This document shows positions 1 through 6,721 of a stretch of 17,058 bases of DNA, piece after piece. Both the position numbers and the translations under genes were made by a program. Location of the stretch: assembly GCA_900545075.1 (NCBI GenBank), contig UQXT01000043.1, positions 1 to 17,058 of the forward strand, written 5' to 3'. Under the pieces are notes generated by a model. The model saw only the letters and a list, made by a program, of their open reading frames with translations. It was not told the origin of the DNA and searched no databases. Within the stretch, counting starts at the first letter, position 1. The number at the start of each line of letters is the position of its first letter. This DNA comes from an uncultured Collinsella sp. GTDB lineage: Bacteria > Actinomycetota > Coriobacteriia > Coriobacteriales > Coriobacteriaceae.

Positions 1-67
1 GGTTTCTTGCATGTCCGAGGACGTTCTGAAAAGTAACTTCAGGGCGGGCCCGAACGATAACAACCGA

Positions 68-1096
68 CTACAAGTCGATGTGCGATTCCTTGATCGGGAA
101 CGGCTCCGCGAAGTGGCAGGCGCAGCAGTGACCCGGTGCAACTTCCTTAAACTCGGGAAGTTTCTCAGAGCAGATGCCCTGCGCGATCGGGCAGCGGGTG
201 TGGAAACGGCAACCGGTCGGCGGATCCAGCGGTGACGGCGGATCGCCGGCAAGGATGATACGCTTACGGGTCTTCTGGATATCCGGATCGGGAACCGGCA
301 CGGCAGACAGCAGCGACTGCGTGTACGGATGGTGAGGCTCACTATAGAGCGTCTTCCAGTCCGAAACCTCGACCATCTTACCCAGATACATAACGGCAAC
401 GCGGTCGGAGATATGCTGTACGACGGAGAGGTCGTGAGCAATGAAGAGATACGCGGTACCGAACTTGTCCTGCAGTTCCTTGAGCAGGTTCAAAACCTGA
501 GCCTGAATGGATACATCCAGAGCGGAAACCGGCTCGTCGCAGATGATCAGCTTAGGCTTCAGAGCGAACGCGCGGGCAATGCCGACACGCTGACGCTGAC
601 CGCCAGAGAACTCATGAGGATAGCGGTTAATGTGCTCGGGGTTCAGACCGACAACGTCGAGAAGCTCGCGGACACGCTCAATGCGCTCCTCCTTGGTGCC
701 CACGCCGTGAATGGTCATGGGCTCGGAGACGATCTCGCCGATGGTCATACGAGGATTGAGCGAAGCATAAGGATCCTGGAAGATAAACTGCATCTCGCGA
801 CGCATGTCCTTGATCTCGTGCTTGTTCATCTCGGCAACATCTTTGCCCTGGAAGAACACCTTACCGGCGGTCGGCTTGGTCAGACGCATGATGGTACGGC
901 CCGTCGTGGACTTACCGCAACCAGACTCACCAACCAGACCAAAGGTCTCGCCAGGATAAATCTCAAAAGAGATGTCATTTACAGCAGAGACGACGCGCTT
1001 GGAAAAACGCTTGGCGAACATGCCGGACTCTGCGGGGAACTCTTTAGAGAGGTGCTCGACCTTCAGCAGCGGAGTGCGCTCGTTATTGTCTGCCAT
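68..1096 (-). CDS. oppF: Oligopeptide ABC transporter, ATP-binding protein OppF
   Basis: Cytoplasmic ATPase subunit, one of two non-identical ATPases that power oligopeptide import through OppB/OppC. The 342-residue length is normal for the family. Visible motifs are Walker A GESGCGKST (56-64), the Q-loop in FQDP (Q107), the ABC signature FSGGQRQR (163-170), Walker B LIICDE (183-188) and the H-loop His221. The C-terminal Opp/Dpp extension has the Cys pattern C296, C302, C309 and C327 (GCRFHTRCP ... ACHF). This pattern is known in the family, and the equivalent cysteines bind an iron-sulfur cluster in some Dpp transporters. The ATG directly follows the oppD stop codon (TAA-ATG), with GGGAGG 5 bases upstream. 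It is the last gene of the operon; 67 bases remain before the window edge with no clear terminator. OppF rather than DppF is chosen from context, so substrate range is inferred. Confidence 0.95.
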   Translation of the reverse strand: MADNNERTPLLKVEHLSKEFPAESGMFAKRFSKRVVSAVNDISFEIYPGETFGLVGESGCGKSTTGRTIMRLTKPTAGKVFFQGKDVAEMNKHEIKDMRREMQFIFQDPYASLNPRMTIGEIVSEPMTIHGVGTKEERIERVRELLDVVGLNPEHINRYPHEFSGGQRQRVGIARAFALKPKLIICDEPVSALDVSIQAQVLNLLKELQDKFGTAYLFIAHDLSVVQHISDRVAVMYLGKMVEVSDWKTLYSEPHHPYTQSLLSAVPVPDPDIQKTRKRIILAGDPPSPLDPPTGCRFHTRCPIAQGICSEKLPEFKEVAPGHCCACHFAEPFPIKESHIDL

Positions 1097-2188
1097 TTAC
1101 GCCTCGCCTCCCTTCTTGGAATCCTTGCGCGTACGAGACGTCTCGGGGGCGTTTTTGAGGAACTCGGGGTCACCGGAATAATGGCACGCAGAATAGTGGC
1201 CAGACTCGGTGACAACGCGCTCAGGGCGCTGCTTGCGGCACTTATCGGTTGCATAGGGGCAACGAGGCGAGAACACGCAGCCCTCGGGCAGGTTCATGAG
1301 CGAAGGCGGGTTGCCGTGAATCGGCGTAAGAGGCTTCTTCTCTTCGATGGCCTGCTCCGGGATGGAGCGGATAAGGCCCCAGGTGTAGGGGTGGCGGCTC
1401 TCGTAGAAGATTTCCTCAGCAGTACCGAACTCGACGGGACGGCCGGCGTACATAACCATGATCTTGTCGGCCATATCGGCGACGACGCCCAGGTCATGGG
1501 TAATCATGATGATGGCGTTGCCGTTCTTCTCCTGCATTTCCTGCATAAGCTCGATAATCTGAGCCTGAATGGTAACGTCCAGGGCAGTCGTGGGCTCGTC
1601 GGCAATCAGAATATCGGGATCGCAGGCAAGAGCCATAGCAATCATGACGCGCTGACGCATACCGCCAGAGAACTGATGCGGATACTCATTGACGCGCTTC
1701 TCGGGCTCGGGAATGCCAACGAGGTCCAAAAGCTCGGTGGCGCGCTTGAGCGCCTCCTGCTTGGAGTAGCCACGGTGCAGACGAAGACCCTCGCCTACCT
1801 GCTTGCCGATCTTATAGACCGGGTTCAAGGAGGTCATAGGATCCTGGAAGATCATCGCGATATCGTTACCGCGAATGTGCTGCATCTCTTCCTCGGTCAT
1901 TTCGAGGATGGAGCGGCCGCGATAGCGAACATCGCCGCCCTCGATCTTTCCCGGAGGCATCGAGATAAGGCCCATGATGGTCATGGCGGTCACGGACTTA
2001 CCGGAGCCGGACTCACCGACGACACCCAGGGTCTCGCCACGATCGAGCGTGTAGGACACACCATCGACAGCGCGAACAACGCCATCCTCGGTGTGGAAAT
2101 ACATCTTAAGGTCATCGACCTCGAGCAGATGCTGGCCCTCGGGAACCGGCTGGTCCTTCAGGTCCACATAGTTCTTGTTCTTCTTCAT
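1097..2188 (-). CDS. oppD: Oligopeptide ABC transporter, ATP-binding protein OppD
   Basis: First ATPase subunit of the peptide importer, 363 residues, pairing with OppF on the cytoplasmic face of OppB/OppC. It shows Walker A GESGSGKS (58-65), Q-loop Q115, the signature FSGGMRQR (163-170), Walker B ILIADE (183-188) and H-loop His221. The C-terminal family extension carries Cys294, 300, 307 and 325 (GCVFSPRCP ... ACHY), the same spacing type as in OppF. The start lies 2 bases beyond the oppC stop codon, with GAAGGA about 9 bases upstream inside the end of oppC, so translation is probably coupled. The FSGGM signature, in place of LSGGQ, is usual for OppD/DppD and marks this subunit against OppF. 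No defect is seen. Confidence 0.95.
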   Translation of the reverse strand: MKKNKNYVDLKDQPVPEGQHLLEVDDLKMYFHTEDGVVRAVDGVSYTLDRGETLGVVGESGSGKSVTAMTIMGLISMPPGKIEGGDVRYRGRSILEMTEEEMQHIRGNDIAMIFQDPMTSLNPVYKIGKQVGEGLRLHRGYSKQEALKRATELLDLVGIPEPEKRVNEYPHQFSGGMRQRVMIAMALACDPDILIADEPTTALDVTIQAQIIELMQEMQEKNGNAIIMITHDLGVVADMADKIMVMYAGRPVEFGTAEEIFYESRHPYTWGLIRSIPEQAIEEKKPLTPIHGNPPSLMNLPEGCVFSPRCPYATDKCRKQRPERVVTESGHYSACHYSGDPEFLKNAPETSRTRKDSKKGGEA

Positions 2189-2190
2189 CC

Positions 2191-3126
2191 TTATGCGTCC
2201 TTCATCTTGACGTCGAGGGCATCGCGCAGACCGTCACCCAGCAGGGTGAAGGCGAGCACCGTCGAGAGAATTGCCAGACCGGGCATGATCATCATCCAGG
2301 GAGCAGTCAGCAGATACTGCTGACCGTCCTGAATCATGGAGCCCCACGAAGGCGTAGGCGGAATAACGCCCATGCCGAGGAAGGACAGAGCGGACTCGGT
2401 CAGAATGGCGCCACCAATGTTCATGGTCGCGTAGACCACGATGGAGGCAACGGAGTTCGGGAAGATGTGACGTACAACGATACGAGCATCGGATGCACCC
2501 ATCGCGCGCGCAGCGTCAACATAGTCGTTTTCCTTGACCGTCAAGATCGCAGAGCGGAAGACGCGCGCAATCGAAGGCCAGCCGAGAATACCGATGGCAA
2601 TAAAGACGTTCTGAAGACCACGGCCGATAACGGCGATCATGGCGACGACGAACAGCACGTACGGGAACGCCAGGAAGATGTCCGCACAGCGCATGATGAT
2701 CGTATCCCAGATGCCGCCGTAGAAACCGGCCAGGGCGCCCATGACCAGACCGATCAACGTGGAGATGGCAGTGGCCATAATACCGACGGAAAGCGAAATA
2801 CGTGCACCGTAGATAACACGGACCAGAATGTCACGACCAAGGGCGTCGGTGCCAAACGGGTGCTCTGCACACGGAGCCAGCAGCGACGTCTCGGCCATGG
2901 TGGTCGAGTCGGAAGCCGTCGGCGAACCGAGCCAGGGCTTAGCCCACAGGTCTGCGGTCAGGGCAACCACAACGACGATGATGATCCAGCAGACACCGAT
3001 AACGGCGAGCTTGTTCTTACGAAGACGCTTAAAAGCGTCGCCCCACAGCGTGCGGGACTTGGCGGGAGCAGATGCGGCCTTGGTGGCGGTAGCCTGCTCC
3101 TGAGACTGAGAATCAGTTTCCTGCAT
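2191..3126 (-). CDS. oppC: Oligopeptide ABC transporter, permease OppC
   Basis: Second membrane permease of the importer, 311 residues. The N-terminal cytoplasmic tail of about 38 residues is Gln/Ala/Ser/Lys-rich. It is followed by a strong membrane segment (KLAVIGVCWIIIVVVVAL), an extracytoplasmic loop ending in the family motif HPFGTDALGRDIL, and then several further hydrophobic segments. The cytoplasmic EAA-type coupling loop that contacts the ATPases is seen as YVDAARAMGASDARIVVRH. The C-terminal signature LSFLGMGVIPPTPSWG is characteristic of OppC/DppC. The start is supported by GGGAGG 8 bases upstream, and the gene begins 14 bases after the oppB stop, inside a compact oppBCDF run. The assignment to the DppC/OppC family is firm; peptide length preference cannot be read from sequence. 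Confidence 0.95.
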   Translation of the reverse strand: MQETDSQSQEQATATKAASAPAKSRTLWGDAFKRLRKNKLAVIGVCWIIIVVVVALTADLWAKPWLGSPTASDSTTMAETSLLAPCAEHPFGTDALGRDILVRVIYGARISLSVGIMATAISTLIGLVMGALAGFYGGIWDTIIMRCADIFLAFPYVLFVVAMIAVIGRGLQNVFIAIGILGWPSIARVFRSAILTVKENDYVDAARAMGASDARIVVRHIFPNSVASIVVYATMNIGGAILTESALSFLGMGVIPPTPSWGSMIQDGQQYLLTAPWMMIMPGLAILSTVLAFTLLGDGLRDALDVKMKDA

Positions 3127-3140
3127 GAGACGTACCTCCC

Positions 3141-4178
3141 TTAGGCCTTATCCGACGGACCGCCAAGGCGGATGCGCGGGTCGAGGAATGCATAGCTGAT
3201 GTCGACGAGCAGGTTGATCACCATGACGACGACGACGATGAGCGTAACGCCGCCCATAACGATGGGCCAGTCACGCATGCTAATGGCGCGATAGACCTCA
3301 TAGCCGATGCCGGGCCAGTTGAAGACCGTCTCGGTCAGAATGGCGCCCGAAAGCATGCCACCAAAGTCGACACCAATATAGGTAACGACGGGGATGAGTG
3401 CATTCTTAAGCGCATGCTTGACGATGATCGCGCGATTGGAGAGACCCTTGGCCTTTGCCGTACGGATGTAATCCTGGTTCATGACGTCAAGCAGCTGCGA
3501 GCGCATAATGCGGGCAGCATAAGCGGTCGAAACCGAAGCCAGCGTAATGGTCGGAAGCACATAGTGCATCCAATCCTGATATTGAGAGCTGGAACCGCCG
3601 GCGCCCGAGATCGGCATGGAGAATGCACCGCCCGTGGCGTCCTTGAGGATGACGCCAAAGAACAGCTGCAGCAACATACCAAGCCAGAAGGCCGGGACCG
3701 CAACGAGGATCGACGTGGTGAGCGTTACCAAAATATCCCAGAAGGAATAACGCTTTACCGCCGAAATGATACCCGCACCGATACCCATGATTGCCTCGAG
3801 CACGATGGCGCACGCGGCAAGTTTGACCGTATACGGATACTTCTGGGCAAAGATTTCCGTAACCGGCAGCTTGCGCTGATACGAATTGCCCAGATCGCCA
3901 TGAAGCAGGCCGTTCATGTAATACAAGTAACGGTCCACGAGCGAAGTTTGAACGGGGTCGCCGTTCTCGTCAAGGATCGCGTTGCCGTCCTCGTCCGACT
4001 GGACCAGATGATAGCGAACGCGAAGCTGAAGCTCTACCTCGGGGGACAGAGCCTTGTCTCCACCGATCAGCTTGATCGGATCTCCCGGCACGATATTCTG
4101 GAGGGCGAACAGAATCAGCGTAACGCCCAAAAACACCGGGATGAACTGAAGCACACGTTTAACGATGTACTTACCCAT
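3141..4178 (-). CDS. oppB: Oligopeptide ABC transporter, permease OppB
   Basis: First membrane permease of the importer, 345 residues. It opens with the typical OppB/DppB N-terminus (KYIVKRVLQFIPVFLGVT), whose first membrane segment spans about residues 8-30 and is followed by NIVPGDP. The EAA-type loop contacting OppD/OppF is IRTAKAKGLSNRAIIVKHAL, and the C-terminus DPRIRLGG is typical. Compared with the common form, the extracytoplasmic region after the first membrane segment carries about 18 extra, very acidic residues (roughly 60-78, containing DEDGNAILDENGD). The ATG has GGGGAG 4 bases upstream. The gene is separated from oppA by 156 bases containing two hairpins, whereas all downstream opp genes are nearly contiguous. 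Confidence 0.95.
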   Translation of the reverse strand: MGKYIVKRVLQFIPVFLGVTLILFALQNIVPGDPIKLIGGDKALSPEVELQLRVRYHLVQSDEDGNAILDENGDPVQTSLVDRYLYYMNGLLHGDLGNSYQRKLPVTEIFAQKYPYTVKLAACAIVLEAIMGIGAGIISAVKRYSFWDILVTLTTSILVAVPAFWLGMLLQLFFGVILKDATGGAFSMPISGAGGSSSQYQDWMHYVLPTITLASVSTAYAARIMRSQLLDVMNQDYIRTAKAKGLSNRAIIVKHALKNALIPVVTYIGVDFGGMLSGAILTETVFNWPGIGYEVYRAISMRDWPIVMGGVTLIVVVVMVINLLVDISYAFLDPRIRLGGPSDKA

Positions 4179-4209
4179 ACCACTCCCCTATCTAGGGATT
4201 AACCTAAAT

Positions 4210-4237
4210 GGGATGCCGATCGCCAGACCGGCATCCC
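4210..4237 (-). promoter_or_regulatory. Intercistronic hairpin downstream of oppA
   Basis: A perfect 9-bp stem (GGGATGCCG / CGGCATCCC) closes a 10-base loop between the oppA stop and the oppB start. On the transcribed strand it is followed by ATTTAGGTT rather than a solid T-run. It therefore looks more like a partial terminator or an mRNA 3'-end stabiliser than a full stop. Such an element would let oppA be made in excess of oppBCDF, a common arrangement for binding-protein-dependent importers; the effect here is inferred. Confidence 0.55.
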
Positions 4238-4252
4238 AAAATTACCATCAGC

Positions 4253-4279
4253 CAGTTTACCCCAGGTTAGGGAGAACTG
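4253..4279 (-). promoter_or_regulatory. Second, imperfect hairpin between oppA and oppB
   Basis: The arms CAGTTtaCCC and GGGagAACTG pair at 8 of 10 positions around a 7-base loop. It lies upstream of the stronger hairpin at 4210-4237 on the transcribed strand, so the oppA 3' region would carry two tandem stem-loops. No T-run follows it. A role in protecting the oppA transcript from 3' decay is plausible but unproven. Confidence 0.3.
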
Positions 4280-4334
4280 TATGTTTCCCATGAGGTCTAC
4301 GTAAATACTTGACCCTCACGGAAGCTGCAAACTC

Positions 4335-6011
4335 TTAGGCGAGCTCAGCGGTACCCAGCTCGGCGTGCTTCTGCGGATCGACATAGAGGTGCTTGATGCG
4401 ATCAGAACCGGCGATGGTATGCGTGTAGAACATCACCGGGATGACCGGGCAGTCAGCAGCGACCATTGCGTCGGCCTCCTGCATCTTAGCGACGCGCTCT
4501 TCGTCGTCAACCGTGGTACGGGCCTCGTCGACCTTGGCGTCGAACTCGGGGTTGTTGTAACCAGAGCGGTTGTCGCCACCGAGGGAGTCGGAGTGGAACA
4601 GCGGATACAGGAAGTTGTCCATGATCGGGTAGTCGGCAATCCAGCCCAGACGACCGAACTGATAGTCGAAGTTCTGGTACTGCTCGAGCAGGGCAGACCA
4701 CTCGGGGGTATCGGAGACAGCGGTAACGCCAACCTTGGCGAGGTCGCCGATGATGGACTCCATGATCTCCTTGTGACCACCGTCCTGGTTGTAGGAAAGG
4801 GTCACGCTGATGCCACGGTCACCGTTAGCGCCAGCGGGAGCGACCTTGTCGAGGTACTCGTTAGCCTTGTCGACGTCGTAGGCGCAGAACTCCCATGCGC
4901 CCTCCTTGTAGCCATCGATGCCCGGAGGAACAATGCCGTCAGCGGGGGTACGGGTACCCTTGAAGATGGTCTTGCAGATGGCCTCACGGTTGATGGCCAG
5001 GGAGATACCCCTGCGCAGGTCGGCGTTGTTGAACGGCTCGGCCGTGTTGTTGCAGGTCAGATAGTAGGTGGAAGGCTCGGCGCCGAGCAGCATGCGCTCG
5101 CCGTCGCCCATGGTGTAGCCGTCCTTGGACACGCCGCGATCCTTCTTGGCGGCGTCGATCTGAGCAACGGGAACGTCGCAGATGTCAAGGTTACCGGCCT
5201 GGAACTCCTTGTAAGCAGTCTCCATGTCCTTGATGACCTGGAAGTGGATGCCATCGATCTTGGCCTTGTCGCCATAGTAATCGTCGAACTTCTTGAGGTT
5301 GATCTCCTGACCATCCTCCCACTTGCCGTCCATCATGAACGGGCCGTTACCGACCGGTGCAAGATAGAAGCTCTTGACATCGGACTCGGCGCACTCGGGA
5401 ACCGGGGCCAGAGCCGGGTGAGAGGCGACGAAGGGGAAGTCGGCGTAAGCGGAAGACAGCTTGACGACGAGGGTCTCATCGTCGGGGCAAGTAACACCGC
5501 TGAGCTCGGTAGCGTTACCGGCAAGCAGGTCGTCATAGCCCTCGACCATGGAAAGGTGATAGGAGACCTCGGAAGGGCCGTACTCGGTAGCGATGGCCGA
5601 CTTGGTGTTGACCAGACGCTCCCAACCGAGCTTGAAGGACTTGGAGGTAACGTCGTCACCGTTGTGGAACTTGGCCTTCTTGATCTTGAAGGTGAACTCG
5701 GTGGCGTCGTCGTTGGCCTCGAAGGACTCGCAAGCCAGCGGGACGATCTTGCCCTTCTCGGCGTCATAAGAGGTCAGAGCATCAAAGAGCTGGTACTCGA
5801 CCTGAGTGCCCTGGTCCTCCTGGACGTTATAGGGGTCGATGCAGACCGGGTTGTTGATGTAGAAGTTCAGCGTCGAACCGGACTCAGAACCGGAAGCGTC
5901 GCCGCCCTTCTTGCCACATGCGGCAAGAAAAGCCATGGAGCTCGCAGCAAGGGTACCGCCGACAAAGGCGCGACGACCCATAACGGGCTGGTGGAACATA
6001 GAATCAGCCAT
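4335..6011 (-). CDS. oppA: Oligopeptide-binding lipoprotein OppA
   Basis: Extracytoplasmic solute-binding protein (SBP family 5) that captures peptides and delivers them to OppBC; 558 residues, normal for OppA. The start is set by AAGGAGG a few bases upstream of the ATG at 6011. A longer in-frame opening to 6158 would run through the promoter and is rejected. The N-terminus has twin arginines (GRRAFVGG, Arg13-Arg14), a hydrophobic stretch, and the lipobox LAAC with Cys32 as the lipidation site, followed by a Gly/Ser/Asp-rich linker. The pattern suggests a lipoprotein, possibly exported by Tat. The mature part shows family 5 features such as FHNGDDVTSKSFKLGWERL and a later VIKDMETAYKEFQAG. It is the first gene of the operon, with its own promoter upstream. 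Substrate is inferred from family and neighbours. Confidence 0.93.
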   Translation of the reverse strand: MADSMFHQPVMGRRAFVGGTLAASSMAFLAACGKKGGDASGSESGSTLNFYINNPVCIDPYNVQEDQGTQVEYQLFDALTSYDAEKGKIVPLACESFEANDDATEFTFKIKKAKFHNGDDVTSKSFKLGWERLVNTKSAIATEYGPSEVSYHLSMVEGYDDLLAGNATELSGVTCPDDETLVVKLSSAYADFPFVASHPALAPVPECAESDVKSFYLAPVGNGPFMMDGKWEDGQEINLKKFDDYYGDKAKIDGIHFQVIKDMETAYKEFQAGNLDICDVPVAQIDAAKKDRGVSKDGYTMGDGERMLLGAEPSTYYLTCNNTAEPFNNADLRRGISLAINREAICKTIFKGTRTPADGIVPPGIDGYKEGAWEFCAYDVDKANEYLDKVAPAGANGDRGISVTLSYNQDGGHKEIMESIIGDLAKVGVTAVSDTPEWSALLEQYQNFDYQFGRLGWIADYPIMDNFLYPLFHSDSLGGDNRSGYNNPEFDAKVDEARTTVDDEERVAKMQEADAMVAADCPVIPVMFYTHTIAGSDRIKHLYVDPQKHAELGTAELA

Positions 6012-6089
6012 GCCATCCTCCTTATGAGATAGGACAAAGTAAGTTCGGTCGGGCAACGTCAAGACAGCCCAATCGAACCATTCAAACGC

Positions 6090-6124
6090 GGTCCGCCGTT
6101 TTGGCTGGTTATACAAAGCGGACC
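6090..6124. promoter_or_regulatory. Inverted repeat bracketing the oppA -10 element
   Basis: A 7-bp perfect inverted repeat (GGTCCGC at 6090-6096 and GCGGACC at 6118-6124) has a 21-base spacer that contains the proposed -10 hexamer. The position suits a repressor operator, or alternatively a stem in the 5' end of the transcript. No regulator is encoded nearby, so the binding protein is unknown. Confidence 0.35.
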
Positions 6125-6136
6125 AACGTATTGCAA
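6108..6136 (-). promoter_or_regulatory. Candidate sigma70-type promoter of the opp operon
   Basis: Read on the minus strand, a -35 box TTGCAA (6131-6136) and a -10 box TATAAC (6108-6113) are separated by exactly 17 bases. The -10 matches the consensus at 5 of 6 positions and the -35 at 4 of 6. It would start transcription near 6101 and leave a leader of about 90 bases before the oppA Shine-Dalgarno sequence. It lies downstream of the secG terminator, which agrees with independent transcription of opp. Confidence 0.55.
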
Positions 6137-6139
6137 TAC
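6128..6139. promoter_or_regulatory. Perfect 12-bp palindrome on the oppA -35 box
   Basis: GTATTGCAATAC is a perfect palindrome and contains the whole candidate -35 hexamer. A dimeric regulator bound here would block or replace sigma contact with the -35, so it is a reasonable operator candidate. Nothing in the sequence identifies the regulator. Confidence 0.35.
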
Positions 6140-6249
6140 AGTAGCGCATTTTATGCACGATTTGGGGCTAATTCCGGTCAACGGTCGAGAATTTCTTTAG
6201 TTGGGCGAAGTATGTGGGGATATTTTGACTCTGTTACAAATATGTAAAC

Positions 6250-6281
6250 AAAAAGGGTCCCGCGTCTGCGGAACCCTTTTC
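6250..6281 (-). terminator. Rho-independent terminator of secG
   Basis: Just after the secG stop, the minus strand forms GGGTTCCGC - AGAC - GCGGGACCC. This is a 9-bp stem that includes one G-T wobble usable only in minus-strand RNA, and it is extended by flanking A/T pairs and followed by TTTTTGTTT. The wobble direction and T-run agree with termination of leftward transcription. Confidence 0.85.
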
Positions 6282-6302
6282 AAATATTTATGCAGCTCGT
6301 GC

Positions 6303-6557
6303 TTAGTAGCCGACGATGCCCTGCGGGAAGAAGAACATGCACAGCACGACGCACACGGCAAACACGACAGCCATGATGACGGTCAGGCGGTCAAGGTTCT
6401 GCTCCATAACGCCCGTGGCAGAGCTGGAGTTATACAGCGAACTAGCGATCATATCCGAAACGCCGGTGCCCTTACCGGAATGCATCAGGACGAGAATCGT
6501 CAGCGCCACGGCAGAGACAGCCCAAACGACAAACAGAAGAATCTGGAACGGACCCAT
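6303..6557 (-). CDS. secG: Preprotein translocase subunit SecG
   Basis: Small inner-membrane subunit of the SecYEG channel that assists SecA-driven protein export; 84 residues, within the usual range. Two hydrophobic segments are visible (about residues 4-24 and 58-76), joined by a Gly/Ser-rich loop. That loop holds the family motif HSGKGTGVSDMI followed by ATGVMEQNLDRLT, which matches the conserved GxG...NxLxR pattern of SecG. The ATG has AAGGAG about 7 bases upstream. In many actinobacteria secG follows tpiA directly; here gpmI intervenes. A terminator on each side (after gpmI and after secG) indicates that secG is transcribed alone from its own promoter. Confidence 0.92.
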   Translation of the reverse strand: MGPFQILLFVVWAVSAVALTILVLMHSGKGTGVSDMIASSLYNSSSATGVMEQNLDRLTVIMAVVFAVCVVLCMFFFPQGIVGY

Positions 6558-6587
6558 AGATAAGCTCCTTAATAGAACAATTCAAAC

Positions 6588-6599
6588 TACAGTACTGTA
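6588..6599. promoter_or_regulatory. Perfect 12-bp palindrome upstream of secG
   Basis: TACAGTACTGTA is a perfect palindrome 31 bases before the secG start codon. Its left half on the minus strand is preceded by TGG and reads TGGTACAGT, an acceptable extended -10 (TGnTACAGT), with no recognisable -35. It may be simply the secG promoter core, an operator, or both. Confidence 0.3.
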
Positions 6600-6661
6600 C
6601 CACAATCCCCCGCTCTCCCCTACCTGCCACTCGGGGACGGCGCGGAAATGGCAGAAATACC

Positions 6662-6696
6662 AAAAAGGGGGTTGCCCGAATATGGGCAACCCCTTT
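6662..6696 (-). terminator. Rho-independent terminator of the pgk-tpiA-gpmI unit
   Basis: The minus strand reads GGGGTTGCCC - ATATTC - GGGCAACCCC, a perfect 10-bp stem with a 6-base loop, extended by a wobble and A/T pairs and followed by TTTTT. It begins about 25 bases after the gpmI stop codon and separates gpmI from secG. Confidence 0.9.
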
Positions 6697-6721
6697 GCAT
6701 GAAAACGCTTGGAGTTTTCTA

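Noticed and set aside
38..54. Small hairpin (TTCGGGCCCGCCCTGAA, minus strand) after oppF as an operon terminator
   Set aside because: Only six pairs including one wobble, followed by GTTACTTTTC; too weak to call, and the true terminator may be past the left edge.
329..2323. 664-codon open frame on the plus strand opposite oppF/oppD/oppC
   Set aside because: It is the complement of three clear transporter genes. The translation is low-complexity, Leu/Gly/Val/Asp-rich, and matches no family; long antisense frames are expected from the codon bias of GC-rich genes.
4365..6032. 555-codon plus-strand open frame opposite oppA
   Set aside because: Exact mirror of the oppA coding region with a Val/Leu/Gly-rich composition and no recognisable domain. 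The same applies to the plus-strand frames opposite gpmI, tpiA, pgk, gap and nanA.
6012..6158. 49-codon N-terminal extension of oppA
   Set aside because: It would cover the promoter and leader. The residues are not signal-like, while the internal ATG has a near-ideal Shine-Dalgarno and begins a lipoprotein signal.
6201..6563. Plus-strand frame of 120 codons covering secG and its terminator
   Set aside because: It runs through the secG terminator and the secG coding region. SecG on the minus strand has clear membrane segments and family motifs; this frame has none.
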